Assembly: GCF_001911425.1 (NCBI RefSeq)
Contig: NZ_MPPL01000001.1
Coordinates: forward strand, 5,342,570-5,382,775
DNA: 40,206 bases
From: Mucilaginibacter polytrichastri
GTDB taxonomy: Bacteria > Bacteroidota > Bacteroidia > Sphingobacteriales > Sphingobacteriaceae
Direction: 5' to 3'
Below the pieces are notes generated by a model. It was not told the DNA's origin and did no database searches. It saw only the letters and a program-made list of their open reading frames with translations. Positions 22,859 through 31,761 of the stretch are shown piece after piece. The position numbers and the translations under genes are program-made. Every line of letters begins with the position of its first letter. Position 1 is the first letter of the stretch.

Positions 22859-24148
22859 ATGAAATATACATCCATAAACAATGATTTATTTACTACTAAT
22901 AGAAAAAATTTCGTTTCGCGATTAAAGCCGCAGTCAATAGCACTGTTTCATTCTAATGAAGAATTTAACCGCAGCGGAGACCAAAACTACACTTTTAAAC
23001 AAAATCCAGACTTTTTTTATCTTTCGGGCATAGACCAGGAACAAAGTATACTGTTGCTTTTTCCGGATTGTCCTAATCCACTATACAAAGAAGTACTCTT
23101 TTTAAGACAAACCAACGAGCACATTGCTATTTGGGAGGGCCATAAGTATACCAAAGAAGAGGCTTTTTCGGCATCGGGTATTAAAACAGTATTTTGGCTG
23201 GATAGTTTTACCAGCATTTTGCACAGTATTATCAACTATGCCGACAATGTGTATATTAATACAAACGAAAATGACAGGTATGTATACGAGATGCCAACTC
23301 GTGATATTCGTAAATTTGAAGAATTAAAGCTGAAATATCCTTTACATAATTACATTCGCTCGGCACCAATACTGCGCGATTTGCGGGTGATAAAATCTGA
23401 CATAGAGGTTGAGCTGACTAAAAAGGCTTGTGCTATTACTAATGATGCTTTTAAACGTGTGCTTAAATTTGTAAAGCCCGGCGTAGCGGAGTACGAAATT
23501 GAAGCCGAGATTATCCATGAATTTATCAGGCAGCGTGCAACCGGCCATGCTTACAGCCCCATCATAGCTTCGGGGGCCAATGCAAATGTGCTGCATTATA
23601 TTGATAATAACCAGATTTGTAAAGATGGAGATGTAATTCTGTTTGATTTTGGTGCCGAATACGCCAATTACAACGCAGATATGAGCCGTTCTGTGCCAGT
23701 TAACGGCCGCTTTACACCCCGGCAAAAGGCTGTTTATAATGCAGTGCTGCGGGTGATGCGCCAATCTACCAAGTTATTGGTTGCCGGTGCTATCTGGAAT
23801 GAATATCATGAAGAGGTAGGCAAAATTATGACCAGCGAATTGATCGGCCTTGGTTTACTTGATGCAACCGATGTTAAAAACCAAAACCCCGCCGCTCCAT
23901 TATATAAGCAATACTTTATGCACGGCACCTCGCACCACCTTGGTTTAGATGTGCACGATTATGCAAGCCGTTACAAACCATTTGAAGCCGGCAATATTTT
24001 AACCTGCGAACCAGGTATCTATATCCCGGCAGAAGGTTTGGGTATCCGTATCGAAAACAATATCCTGATTACTAAAGACGGCAATATTGACCTGATGGCT
24101 GATATCCCTGTAGAGGCAGATCATATAGAAGAGATCATGAATTCGTAG
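22859..24148 (+). CDS. pepP: Xaa-Pro aminopeptidase (aminopeptidase P family)
   Basis: 429 residues from the ATG at 22859 (MKYTSINNDLF, the usual family opening); an ATG at 22838 would add seven codons and is less likely. It removes the N-terminal residue before proline. The AMP_N domain occupies about 1-160 and the pita-bread metallopeptidase the rest. Metal ligands are visible: D in 'DVILFDFGAEYANYNADMSRS' (two Asp), H in 'MHGTSHHLGLDVHD', E in 'LTCEPGIYIP' and E in 'GIRIENNILIT'. Its gene is divergent from ompA. Confidence 0.93.
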   Translation: MKYTSINNDLFTTNRKNFVSRLKPQSIALFHSNEEFNRSGDQNYTFKQNPDFFYLSGIDQEQSILLLFPDCPNPLYKEVLFLRQTNEHIAIWEGHKYTKEEAFSASGIKTVFWLDSFTSILHSIINYADNVYINTNENDRYVYEMPTRDIRKFEELKLKYPLHNYIRSAPILRDLRVIKSDIEVELTKKACAITNDAFKRVLKFVKPGVAEYEIEAEIIHEFIRQRATGHAYSPIIASGANANVLHYIDNNQICKDGDVILFDFGAEYANYNADMSRSVPVNGRFTPRQKAVYNAVLRVMRQSTKLLVAGAIWNEYHEEVGKIMTSELIGLGLLDATDVKNQNPAAPLYKQYFMHGTSHHLGLDVHDYASRYKPFEAGNILTCEPGIYIPAEGLGIRIENNILITKDGNIDLMADIPVEADHIEEIMNS

Positions 24149-24157
24149 AAGCCCCAC

Positions 24158-24187
24158 CTAAATCCTCGCCCGGAAGGGAGGACTTTT
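24158..24187. terminator. Bidirectional hairpin between pepP and meaB
   Basis: An AAATCCTC...CCC arm pairs with GGGAGGACTTT around a short loop with one bulged G. It lies between the convergent pepP and meaB stops. The CCCCACCTAAATCCTC wording resembles a dispersed intergenic repeat of Bacteroidota. Confidence 0.65.
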
Positions 24188-25074
24188 CAATACTGTGCAG
24201 CAAAGCTGTACAGGTTAAACTGAGTATCATTCTTTAAAGCTTCGGCAATTTGTTGCCGGAGCTTTTTTTTGTCAATATCGGCCATGCGATGCTCCTTTAT
24301 AATATGATATGCTTTCTCAGCCGTTAAAAACACCTTACGTTCGTTGTTTTTTGGTGTTTGATAGTGGATGAAGGTTGCAATTTCACCTACTCCTTCGTTT
24401 TGCGAAGCCACCGTTTTAAACACCGGGATATTATCGTGCTGGTCAGTCAATAGCTTTTTTAGCTTGCCTGCAAACTCATTAGCACCGGCGCGATCGGCCT
24501 TGTTAACAATAAAGGCATCGGCAATTTCCATTAAGCCCGATTTAATGTTCTGGATCTCGTCGCCCGCTTCCGGTACCAATACCACCATGGTAATATCAGC
24601 CAGCCCGGCAATCTCCACTTCAGACTGGCCTACGCCTACGGTTTCAATCAGCACATAATCAAACTGAGCGGCGCGCAGTACATCTGCCATTTCGATGGTT
24701 TTGGCCGACAGGCCACCCAGAGAACCTCGTGTAGCCAGTGAACGAATATATACCTGCTGGTTGTTAAAATGCGGAACCATCCTGATTCTGTCGCCCAGTA
24801 ATGAGCCGAAATTGAATGGCGAAGTAGGGTCGATAGCTAAAACAGCAATGTGTTTGCCGCCTGTAATCAGTTCGGTAATCAAGTTATTAACCAGCGTGCT
24901 TTTACCTGCACCCGGCGGGCCGGTTATGCCAATAACAGGTGTGCTATTATTAAAAGGCAATGCTTGTAAAAGATTGGCCGCCCCGGCAAGGCTATTTTCT
25001 ACCACGGTTAGTGCCCGTGCCACCGACCGGAAGTTACTATAATGAGGTATTTTAATTTGCCCTGTGCCTGCCAT
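24187..25074 (-). CDS. meaB: Methylmalonyl-CoA mutase-associated GTPase MeaB
   Basis: 295 residues. It is a G3E-family P-loop GTPase that protects and reloads adenosylcobalamin-dependent methylmalonyl-CoA mutase. Walker A is 'TGPPGAGKST' (51-60), switch regions follow in 'LAIDPTSPFNFGSLLGDRIRM' and 'IETVGVGQSEVEIAGLADITM', and 'FIVNKADRAGANEFAGKL' is the NKxD guanine-binding motif. The last 30 residues form a helical arm. No mutase gene is in the window. It is convergent with pepP. Confidence 0.93.
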   Translation of the reverse strand: MAGTGQIKIPHYSNFRSVARALTVVENSLAGAANLLQALPFNNSTPVIGITGPPGAGKSTLVNNLITELITGGKHIAVLAIDPTSPFNFGSLLGDRIRMVPHFNNQQVYIRSLATRGSLGGLSAKTIEMADVLRAAQFDYVLIETVGVGQSEVEIAGLADITMVVLVPEAGDEIQNIKSGLMEIADAFIVNKADRAGANEFAGKLKKLLTDQHDNIPVFKTVASQNEGVGEIATFIHYQTPKNNERKVFLTAEKAYHIIKEHRMADIDKKKLRQQIAEALKNDTQFNLYSFAAQY

Positions 25075-25117
25075 CTAATAACAAATGTATTGAAATTACA
25101 GTATCATGCCGATACCT

Positions 25118-25125
25118 TATATTTG
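25118..25125 (+). promoter_or_regulatory. -7 box (TATATTTG) for the glycosyltransferase at 25136
   Basis: TATATTTG ends 10 bases before the ATG, which gives almost no leader. No clear -33 partner is seen, so this is a weak call. Confidence 0.4.
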
Positions 25126-25135
25126 CTGCCATTAA

Positions 25136-26014
25136 ATGAAAATAGCAGGTTTTACCTTTATCAGAAACGCCGTTAAAAATGACTATCCCGTTGTGGAGGC
25201 CATTACATCCATATTGCCCATTTGCGATGAGTTTGTGGTAGCACTTGGCAATTGCAACGATGGCACCGAGCAGTTGCTACTCGGCATCAATTCGCCTAAA
25301 ATAAAAATTATCCATACCGTTTGGGATGAATCATTGCGCGATGGTGGGTCTGTATTTGCTGTGGAAACCGACAAGGCTTTTAAGGCAATATCACCCGATG
25401 CCGATTGGGCTTTTTACATCCAGGGTGATGAGTGCGTACACGAGCGATATTTGCCGGTAATAAAAAAAGCAATGGAAGATAATTTGAGCGATGCCAGTAT
25501 AGAAGGATTGCTTTTAAAATATCTACACTTTTATGGTTCGTATGACTATTACGGCCATTCGCGCCGCTGGTACCGTAGGGAGATCCGCGTGTTGCGTAAT
25601 AATAAAGCCATTCACTCCTATCGTGATGCGCAGGGTTTCCGCTGGGCCGACAGGAAGATCAATGTTAAACTGATCGACGCTTATATCTATCATTATGGCT
25701 GGGTGAAACCACCAAAAGGATTGGAAAGTAAGCTGCGTAATTTTAACCAGTTTTATCATGATGATAGCTGGCTGGAAGAGAACCTGCCGCAAACTTTTGA
25801 GTTTAGCTATCACAATGCCGACCGCCTATTGCCGTTTACAGGTACACACCCGGCAGTAATGCAGCCGCGTATTGCGGCCACTAACTGGAAACTCAACATC
25901 GATTTGGATAAGTTGAAAAAACAGATGACGTTTCGCCGCAAGGTATTGCAGAAAATAGAAGACCTTACCGGCTGGCGCGTGAGCGAATACCGCAATTATA
26001 AAATTATTAAATAA
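25136..26014 (+). CDS. Glycosyltransferase, GT2-like
   Basis: 292 residues, no signal peptide. The N-terminus 'KIAGFTFIRNAVKNDYPVVEAI' is the nucleotide-sugar opening of GT-A enzymes. 'WAFYIQGDECV' (residues 91-101) holds the DxE/DxD-like metal site. The central 'YHFYGSYDYYGHSRRWYRREIRVLRNN' type of region is aromatic and basic, as in many surface glycan transferases of Bacteroidota. It likely acts at the cytoplasmic face on an envelope glycan; acceptor unknown. It is the first of a group of glycan genes and precedes an ABC exporter. Confidence 0.85.
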   Translation: MKIAGFTFIRNAVKNDYPVVEAITSILPICDEFVVALGNCNDGTEQLLLGINSPKIKIIHTVWDESLRDGGSVFAVETDKAFKAISPDADWAFYIQGDECVHERYLPVIKKAMEDNLSDASIEGLLLKYLHFYGSYDYYGHSRRWYRREIRVLRNNKAIHSYRDAQGFRWADRKINVKLIDAYIYHYGWVKPPKGLESKLRNFNQFYHDDSWLEENLPQTFEFSYHNADRLLPFTGTHPAVMQPRIAATNWKLNIDLDKLKKQMTFRRKVLQKIEDLTGWRVSEYRNYKIIK

Positions 26015-26016
26015 TA

Positions 26017-26217
26017 CAACTTGGCAGGCAAATCACTATCGGTTATTATCCCAAAAGCTATACCAGTTTCATTAAAAATGGGGCATTGATCAGCGGTTAG
26101 CACACAAAAATTAAAGCGCTAACGCAAGCCAACAATAACGATTTAGGCTTGCAGGAGGTGTTTGCCATTATTCGTAAGTCGGTAAAGGGTAAAAAGTTAA
26201 CCCGTTTAAAAGCATAA
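26017..26217 (+). pseudogene. Decayed coding remnant with an internal TAG
   Basis: One frame reads from 26017 to TAG at 26098-26100 and continues without further stop to TAA at 26215-26217. The second half reads 'IKALTQANNNDLGLQEVFAI' and 'IRKSVKGKKLTRLKA'; the first half includes 'ITIGYYPKSYTSFIKNGA'. The codon pattern looks coding, but there is no start and there is a stop in the middle. It sits between two plus-strand glycan genes. I cannot name the source gene; the remnant call is an inference from the shared frame on either side of the TAG. Confidence 0.35.
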
Positions 26218-26241
26218 ATAGGTAATAACCGCCGTTATTAA

Positions 26242-26249
26242 TATTTTTG
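26242..26249 (+). promoter_or_regulatory. -7 box (TATTTTTG) for the ABC exporter
   Basis: TATTTTTG followed by CA, 18 bases before the ATG at 26268. The -33 side is weak. Confidence 0.5.
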
Positions 26250-26267
26250 CAAACTTTAATATTTTAG

Positions 26268-28082
26268 ATGAAGACTTATTTTCGGCTGCTCTCCTTTGCA
26301 AAACCTATAGAGAAGTTTGCTATTCCTTATATACTTGCTACCATACTTACCGTAATATTTAGTACGCTAAACCTGGCCTTGTTGGCTCCTTTATTGAAAG
26401 CTTTGTTCTTTCAATCTAAAGCACCCGTACCCAAACCAGCCAGCTGGACCCACGTAATAGATTTGCTAAACTACTATGCACACCAGGCCACTATTGATTA
26501 TGGCCCGCTTGGTGCGCTTAAGTTTGTTTGCGTTATTATTGTGATCTCTGTACTGTTAAGCAATGTTTTCAGGTACATATCGCAGCGGGTAATGGAAAAC
26601 CTGCGCATCCATACCCTGCTAAACCTGCGTAAAAGTGTTTTTGATAATGTAATGGATTTGCACCTCGGCTACTTTAGCAATGAGCGTAAAGGCGATATTA
26701 TATCAAAAGTAGCGTCAGATGTACAGGTGGTGCAATATTCTGTTACAGGTACTTTGCAAGTAATTTTTAAAGAACCTTTAACCATGATAGCCTACCTGGT
26801 AACGTTGTTTGCCTTATCAGTTAAGCTCACCCTATTTTCATTACTCATTATACCTGTAGCGGGTTTAATCATTTCGCGCATAGTTAAACGCTTAAAAAGC
26901 CAGGCCCAGGCCTCGCACGAAACTTATGGCACCATGATTAGTTACCTGGACGAGGCACTGTCGGGCATGAAGATTATCAAAGCGTTTAATGCCACCAATT
27001 ACATTAAAGACAGGTTCCACGATCAAAATAAAATGTACTCGAAAATCATCCGGTCTATGGCCAAGCGCCAGCAATCGGCTTCGCCGGTATCTGAGTTTTT
27101 GGGTGTTTTAATGGTTGCGGGTATTGTATTATATGGCGGTTCGCTGGTTATCAATCACCAGTCTACGCTTACTGCCGAAAACTTTATTGCTTATATCGCT
27201 ATCTTCTCGCAGGTAATGCGCCCGGCAAAAGCCATTTCAGATTCGTTTAGTAATATCCACTCGGGTATAGCCGCCGGTGAGCGTGTATTGGAGCTGATAG
27301 ATACTAAGCCGCTAATTAAAGATGCGCTTGGTGCCAAGCCAATAACCGACTTTAAAGAAGGAATACAGTTTAAAGATGTAACCTTCGCCTATGACGAAAA
27401 GGTAGTGTTATCGCACATTAACTTCACCGTACCTAAAGGCAAAACGGTTGCTTTGGTAGGCCCATCGGGTGGTGGTAAATCTACCATGATGGATCTTATC
27501 CCACGTTTTATTGAGCCGCAACAAGGTGAGATATTAATAGACGGGCATCATTTAAATTCGTTAACTATAAATTCGGTACGCTCATTAATGGGCGTGGTTA
27601 ACCAGGAATCGATTCTGTTTAATGATACCATTTATAATAACATTGCCTTTGCCAAGCCCGAAGCTACACCAGAGCAGGTAGAAGCCGCCGCACGTATTGC
27701 TAACGCACATAGCTTTATCGAGCATACCGAACAAGGTTATCAAACTAATATTGGCGACCGCGGCACCAAGCTATCAGGCGGCCAGCGTCAGCGTATATGT
27801 ATTGCCCGCGCAGTGCTGGCCAACCCGCCAATTATGTTGCTAGACGAAGCGACCTCGGCCCTGGATACCGAATCAGAAAAACTGGTGCAGGATGCATTAA
27901 ATAACCTGATGAAGAACCGAACCTCGTTAATTATTGCCCACCGTTTAAGCACCATACAAAGTGCAGACATTATTATAGTTTTAGAGGCCGGCCGTATTGC
28001 AGAACAGGGTACCCATACAGAACTGATTGCAGCCAATGGTTTGTACCGTAAGTTAATTGATATGCAAACCTTTAACGCGTAA
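26268..28082 (+). CDS. ABC exporter, MsbA-like lipid/glycolipid flippase
   Basis: 604 residues: six helices over about 1-330 and an ATPase domain from about 360. Walker A is 'GPSGGGKS', the signature 'LSGGQRQR', Walker B 'PIMLLDEATSALD', and the H-loop 'IAHRLST'. The layout is that of the MsbA class, which flips lipid A or other glycolipids across the inner membrane. Its place beside glycosyltransferase genes supports a surface-glycolipid role. Its stop is followed by a strong bidirectional terminator. Confidence 0.9.
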   Translation: MKTYFRLLSFAKPIEKFAIPYILATILTVIFSTLNLALLAPLLKALFFQSKAPVPKPASWTHVIDLLNYYAHQATIDYGPLGALKFVCVIIVISVLLSNVFRYISQRVMENLRIHTLLNLRKSVFDNVMDLHLGYFSNERKGDIISKVASDVQVVQYSVTGTLQVIFKEPLTMIAYLVTLFALSVKLTLFSLLIIPVAGLIISRIVKRLKSQAQASHETYGTMISYLDEALSGMKIIKAFNATNYIKDRFHDQNKMYSKIIRSMAKRQQSASPVSEFLGVLMVAGIVLYGGSLVINHQSTLTAENFIAYIAIFSQVMRPAKAISDSFSNIHSGIAAGERVLELIDTKPLIKDALGAKPITDFKEGIQFKDVTFAYDEKVVLSHINFTVPKGKTVALVGPSGGGKSTMMDLIPRFIEPQQGEILIDGHHLNSLTINSVRSLMGVVNQESILFNDTIYNNIAFAKPEATPEQVEAAARIANAHSFIEHTEQGYQTNIGDRGTKLSGGQRQRICIARAVLANPPIMLLDEATSALDTESEKLVQDALNNLMKNRTSLIIAHRLSTIQSADIIIVLEAGRIAEQGTHTELIAANGLYRKLIDMQTFNA

Positions 28083-28101
28083 ACGGAGGTATGTTACTAT
28101 A

Positions 28102-28153
28102 ACTTTTAGCAGGCTACAACCACAAAAAGGTGATTGCAGCCTGCTCTAAAAGT
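28102..28153. terminator. Strong bidirectional terminator between the ABC exporter and the MACPF gene
   Basis: ACTTTTAGCAGGCT (28102-28115) pairs with AGCCTGCTCTAAAAGT (28138-28153) with one bulged base, with an inner CCAC/GTG pairing. Its T-rich ends serve both strands, as the two genes converge here. Confidence 0.85.
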
Positions 28154-28156
28154 GTT

Positions 28157-29572
28157 TTAGTTAATTGCTTTAGGGTAAGCATAAAAACAAATGCCTTGAT
28201 AGGCCCAATAGGACTGCCCAGCTACAACATTTCTATTAGTTGAATAATAATGATCCGGACTGTTCTGTTTATAGAATGCATAAACCGGTATTGTGCCGGC
28301 TACTTGAGTAGTATAGGCATAAAATAAAATCCCGTCTTGATTATATCCTCGTTGTACCCAAGAGAGAGCCGCTGAAGGATCTGTTGTTAGCAAGTGGTCT
28401 TGAGATTGGGGGTGGTAATACTGATATACAGGCACGCTGCTGGCATATTGAAATGTATAGGCGTCAAAAGTTTCTCCATAAGCAGTGTAATTAGGGGAAC
28501 TCGCATTCAAAGATGGATTTAAATTAAATGCGTGTTTGTCGATATTTAAAGCATAAAACTCATATACGGGTGCAGGTAAAAGAGAAGCTTGATTAGCTGC
28601 TAAATATTGAATAATATAATTGTGCAAAGCTGAGGCTTTTACTGGATCAGCAATTAACTGAGATATTTCTACTAACCCTGTGCTTCCAATGTCAATTAAT
28701 TCTGCATTTTGTACAGTAGAACTATTTTGCCAGCTAGTAATGTTTATAGTAGCCGGAGTAGTTCCGTTTAGCGAAATATCACCAATTAACGCTTTTGAGG
28801 GATCGCCACCGTGAGTAGCATAATGTAATGTGGAGCTATAGTTTTTACTGCTTTGTGCCGAAGTTGTATTTAGCCCTGTACTAATATTAAATATATTTTT
28901 AATTCCTATATCTAAACCAGAAGATGAAGCTGATTTTCTATCCGTGCTTGTGGTTGCAGAGCGGTAAATCATGTCGAGTTTTGCGCCTAATATAGCGTCG
29001 GTTAAAACGTGCGTACCATAATGGCTTACAACGTATGCAGCAGACTGGTTTTGTACATCATTTACAAAATTTGCATTTAAATAGTTCTTAAGAAGATCTA
29101 TTGTTGAGTTAATCTTCAGCCTTTTTTGTTGTATAATGAGATTATAGCTACTGTAAACGTATTGGGATGAAAATGCGGTTGAATCTTTAAAAGCCGCTTT
29201 AATTGTGGCTTTGAATTTAGCTGATGTATCTGTCCCTATTGATATATTTGGAGCTATTGTTTTTAAATAGCTTAATGCATCAGAACCGATATTAAGATCT
29301 GCAGTCTGAGTTTTCGATAAATCTGTTTCAATTTTGTCTGGATAATCTGCTTTAAGTTGGGCAACGTTTATAATTTGAAATGTTGTAGCACTCGAATTTG
29401 CGTATATTCCCAAAACATTATAGCCGTAGCCAAGCACATCCCAGCCGCCATCGCCGGCCGAAAATGTTTTTTTAGTAGGGGTTGGTATTGACTTTTGTTC
29501 AGACAGGGTGTCTTGTTTTTTGCACGAAGTCCATAGAGCTACGGCAAATAAAAAAATAGCAATTTTTTTCAT
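28157..29572 (-). CDS. MACPF (perforin-like) lipoprotein with C-terminal DUF5648-like repeats
   Basis: 471 residues from the ATG at 29572. An ATG at 29599 is in frame but would place ten codons before the signal peptide. The N-terminus is a type II signal with C17 ('LWTSC'). The region at about 40-330 holds the membrane-attack-complex/perforin domain: the diagnostic 'HYGTH' is at 184-188 with the flanking 'YVVS' and 'VLTDAILGAKL'. Ser/Thr- and Ala-rich stretches on either side could be the two transmembrane hairpins. Residues 336-467 carry repeats with 'PVYEFY', 'PVYQYY', 'PVYAFY' and 'GILFYAY', 'GICFYAY', the DUF5648 type. In Bacteroides, MACPF lipoproteins are secreted antibacterial toxins (BSAPs). 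That role here is inferred. Confidence 0.82.
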   Translation of the reverse strand: MKKIAIFLFAVALWTSCKKQDTLSEQKSIPTPTKKTFSAGDGGWDVLGYGYNVLGIYANSSATTFQIINVAQLKADYPDKIETDLSKTQTADLNIGSDALSYLKTIAPNISIGTDTSAKFKATIKAAFKDSTAFSSQYVYSSYNLIIQQKRLKINSTIDLLKNYLNANFVNDVQNQSAAYVVSHYGTHVLTDAILGAKLDMIYRSATTSTDRKSASSSGLDIGIKNIFNISTGLNTTSAQSSKNYSSTLHYATHGGDPSKALIGDISLNGTTPATINITSWQNSSTVQNAELIDIGSTGLVEISQLIADPVKASALHNYIIQYLAANQASLLPAPVYEFYALNIDKHAFNLNPSLNASSPNYTAYGETFDAYTFQYASSVPVYQYYHPQSQDHLLTTDPSAALSWVQRGYNQDGILFYAYTTQVAGTIPVYAFYKQNSPDHYYSTNRNVVAGQSYWAYQGICFYAYPKAIN

Positions 29573-29809
29573 GTATTTAAAATGATATGGTTTAGGCATT
29601 AAAACCAGTGCAATATTAATTAAACAATGTTAATTTTAGATTAATAAATTTCTTTAAAAGCGTGTAATATTCACTCGAATTTGATTCTGATAGATTAATA
29701 CTTTCTACTTACTATAGAGAATTTATAACTCTCATGGTACTTTTAAAACAATTATTCGTTTGGATTTAACTGCTTTATATATTGAATATTAACTAACGGC
29801 TAATTAGAA

Positions 29810-29836
29810 TACACAAAAAAATCATTTTTTTGTGTA
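29810..29836. promoter_or_regulatory. Perfect 12-bp inverted repeat before the glycosyltransferase at 29873
   Basis: TACACAAAAAAA (29810-29821) is exactly inverted as TTTTTTTGTGTA (29825-29836) around TCA, ending 36 bases before the next start. It could be an operator, a short terminator, or slipped-A structure. The surrounding 273 bases (29600-29872) are very A/T-rich and hold no gene. Confidence 0.45.
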
Positions 29837-29872
29837 AACGATTATTCATTATTATTTTCCCAATTTTGTAGT

Positions 29873-30826
29873 GTGAATACTTTCCCTCAAAATAATTATC
29901 AAACTAAATCTCCTGTACTATTTATTATTTTTAGCAGGCCCGATACCACCGCACAAGTGTTTGCCGCTATACGTATCGCCCAGCCAAAACGATTATACAT
30001 CGCAGCAGATGGCCCAAGGATTGCGAAACAAGGCGAGGACAAAAAGTGTGCAGAAACCAGGGATACGGTATTAGCAGCTATTGATTGGGAATGCGAAGTA
30101 AAAACACTTTTCAGAGAAAATAACCTAGGCCCTAAAGAGGCTATTTCTTCTGCTATCGACTGGTTTTTTGACAACGAAACAGAGGGGATTATCTTAGAGC
30201 ATGATTGCCTACCCGCTAACAGCTTTTTTATGTTTTGTGATGCAATGCTCGAAAAGTATAGGTACGATACAAGAATATGGCTTATATCGGGAAGTAATTT
30301 AACGAATAAAAAATGGGGCGACGCCTCTTATTACTTTTCTAACTTAACAAATGGCTGGGGCTGGGCCACCTGGAAAAGATCATGGGCGCTATACGATAAA
30401 AGCCTTGCTCAATACAAGGCAGAAGATGTAAGGCAACAATTAGAGAAAATATTTGATGATCCTTTAATTGTAGATACCTGGGAACATATTTTCAAAGATA
30501 CTAAAGCGGGCAAAATAGATACTTGGGATTATCAGATAACGTTTAGCCACCTGTTTAATCACTGTGTTAATATTGTTTCTAACAACAACCTCGTTAGTAA
30601 CATTGGTTTTGGAGAGCTGGCAGAAAATACGGTCAATGCAGAAAGTATCTTTGCAGCTATACCTTTAGAAACGCTAACCGAAATTAATCACCCCCAATAC
30701 CTGCTTCCCGAAAAAGAAGCCGACCGGTTAACACTATGGGAAGAGTTTGATTTAGAAGCCCGCTACAAAAGGCATAATAAGCTTAAAAACCGGTTTAAAC
30801 GGTGGATTAAAGGCCACAAAGGTTAA
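29873..30826 (+). CDS. Nucleotide-sugar transferase-like protein (HlpA/GT-A fold type)
   Basis: 317 residues with a GTG start at 29873; no ATG lies upstream in frame. 'SPVLFIIFSRPDTTAQVFAAI' and 'RLYIAADGPR' are the first strands of a GT-A fold, and 'GIILEHDCLPANSFFMF' with EHD at 109-111 is the expected metal-site strand. 'WGWATWKRSWALYDKSL' further on is a conserved aromatic patch of this group, often labelled hemolytic protein HlpA-like or sugar transferase. The C-terminus is basic (KRWIKGHKG). Acceptor unknown. It is divergent from the MACPF gene. Confidence 0.8.
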   Translation: MNTFPQNNYQTKSPVLFIIFSRPDTTAQVFAAIRIAQPKRLYIAADGPRIAKQGEDKKCAETRDTVLAAIDWECEVKTLFRENNLGPKEAISSAIDWFFDNETEGIILEHDCLPANSFFMFCDAMLEKYRYDTRIWLISGSNLTNKKWGDASYYFSNLTNGWGWATWKRSWALYDKSLAQYKAEDVRQQLEKIFDDPLIVDTWEHIFKDTKAGKIDTWDYQITFSHLFNHCVNIVSNNNLVSNIGFGELAENTVNAESIFAAIPLETLTEINHPQYLLPEKEADRLTLWEEFDLEARYKRHNKLKNRFKRWIKGHKG

Positions 30827-30884
30827 CTACAATTATCTGTAACAAATTAATATTATAAAGCCGGTATTTTTCGTGTAACAAGTA

Positions 30885-31662
30885 ATGCAACAAACTGAAA
30901 ATAAAAAAACAGTAGCTGTTACATTTCACCTGCCATCATCCGTATTTATAAATAAAGCCCAGAAAGCCATAAGGATTTATGTATTTATGAGCTGGTCTCA
31001 ATATTTTAGGCAACAAGATGTTGCCTAAATAAAAAACAACGCGCATCCCGGCAGAATAGATATAAATGATATACCAGGGTAGTAACAATAACCAGCAAGC
31101 TATTATAGAACAAGTAGCCAACCTGCCTGCAGTTTACTTGTTGTTTGTAGGCGAGCGGGCAAATTATAAAAATTTTTCTCGGCTGCTGCAGTGTTTTGCC
31201 GGGTTAAGAAATCAGCACCCCGATCTGCATTTAATTTGTGCAGGGGTGGCATTTGACCAGGAAGAATTGTTGCTGATAGAAAAACTTAAGGTAGAAAACC
31301 ATTGCAGGCAACTAATAGTAAATGATGCACAGTTAAACTACCTATACCAGCAAGCACAAGTATTTGTGTTTCCATCGTTGTATGAAGGTTTTGGATACCC
31401 GTTGTTAACGGCCTTTAAGGTAGGCTGTGCGGTTGCCGCCAGCAATACGAGCAGCTTCCCCGAAGTGGGAGGCGATGCAGTGCATTACTTTGCACCCGAT
31501 GATACTCACAGCATGTATAAAACCATAGAAGAACTGCTTACAGATACCTCACTCAGAAAGCAATATATAGAAAAAGGGTATGAGCAGTTAAAGCATTTTG
31601 CGCTGGCGCGGGAGATTGAAGAAACCCTTAACTTTTATACAAAAGTAACAAGCCGCCAATAA
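30885..31662 (+). pseudogene. Broken GT4-type glycosyltransferase
   Basis: Two frames of one former gene. The first runs from ATG at 30885 to TAA at 31026-31028 (47 codons, ending 'SWSQYFRQQDVA'). Its frame then reads 'IKNNAHPGRIDI', and at about 31064 the coding frame shifts by one to 'MIYQGSNNNQQ', which runs to 31662. The downstream part holds the GT4 C-terminal nucleotide-sugar motifs 'FVGERANYKNFSRLL' and 'VFPSLYEGFGYPLLTAFKVGCAVAASNTSSFPEV'. The N-terminal domain is mostly lost. A shortened protein from the ATG at 31066 could still be made but would lack half the active cleft. Confidence 0.7.
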
Positions 31663-31689
31663 GCTGCGCTTACATGTTGCATTAGATAT

Positions 31690-31731
31690 GTAAATAAAAA
31701 AAAGTCATCCGGAAACAATGCCCCGGATGAC
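31690..31731 (-). terminator. Intrinsic terminator of the outer-membrane barrel gene
   Basis: GTCATCCGG (31704-31712) pairs with CCGGATGAC (31723-31731). On the minus strand it is followed by eight T residues and lies 30 bases past the barrel gene stop. Confidence 0.88.
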
Positions 31732-31761
31732 CTATCATCAATCATTTACACAAAACAAAAC

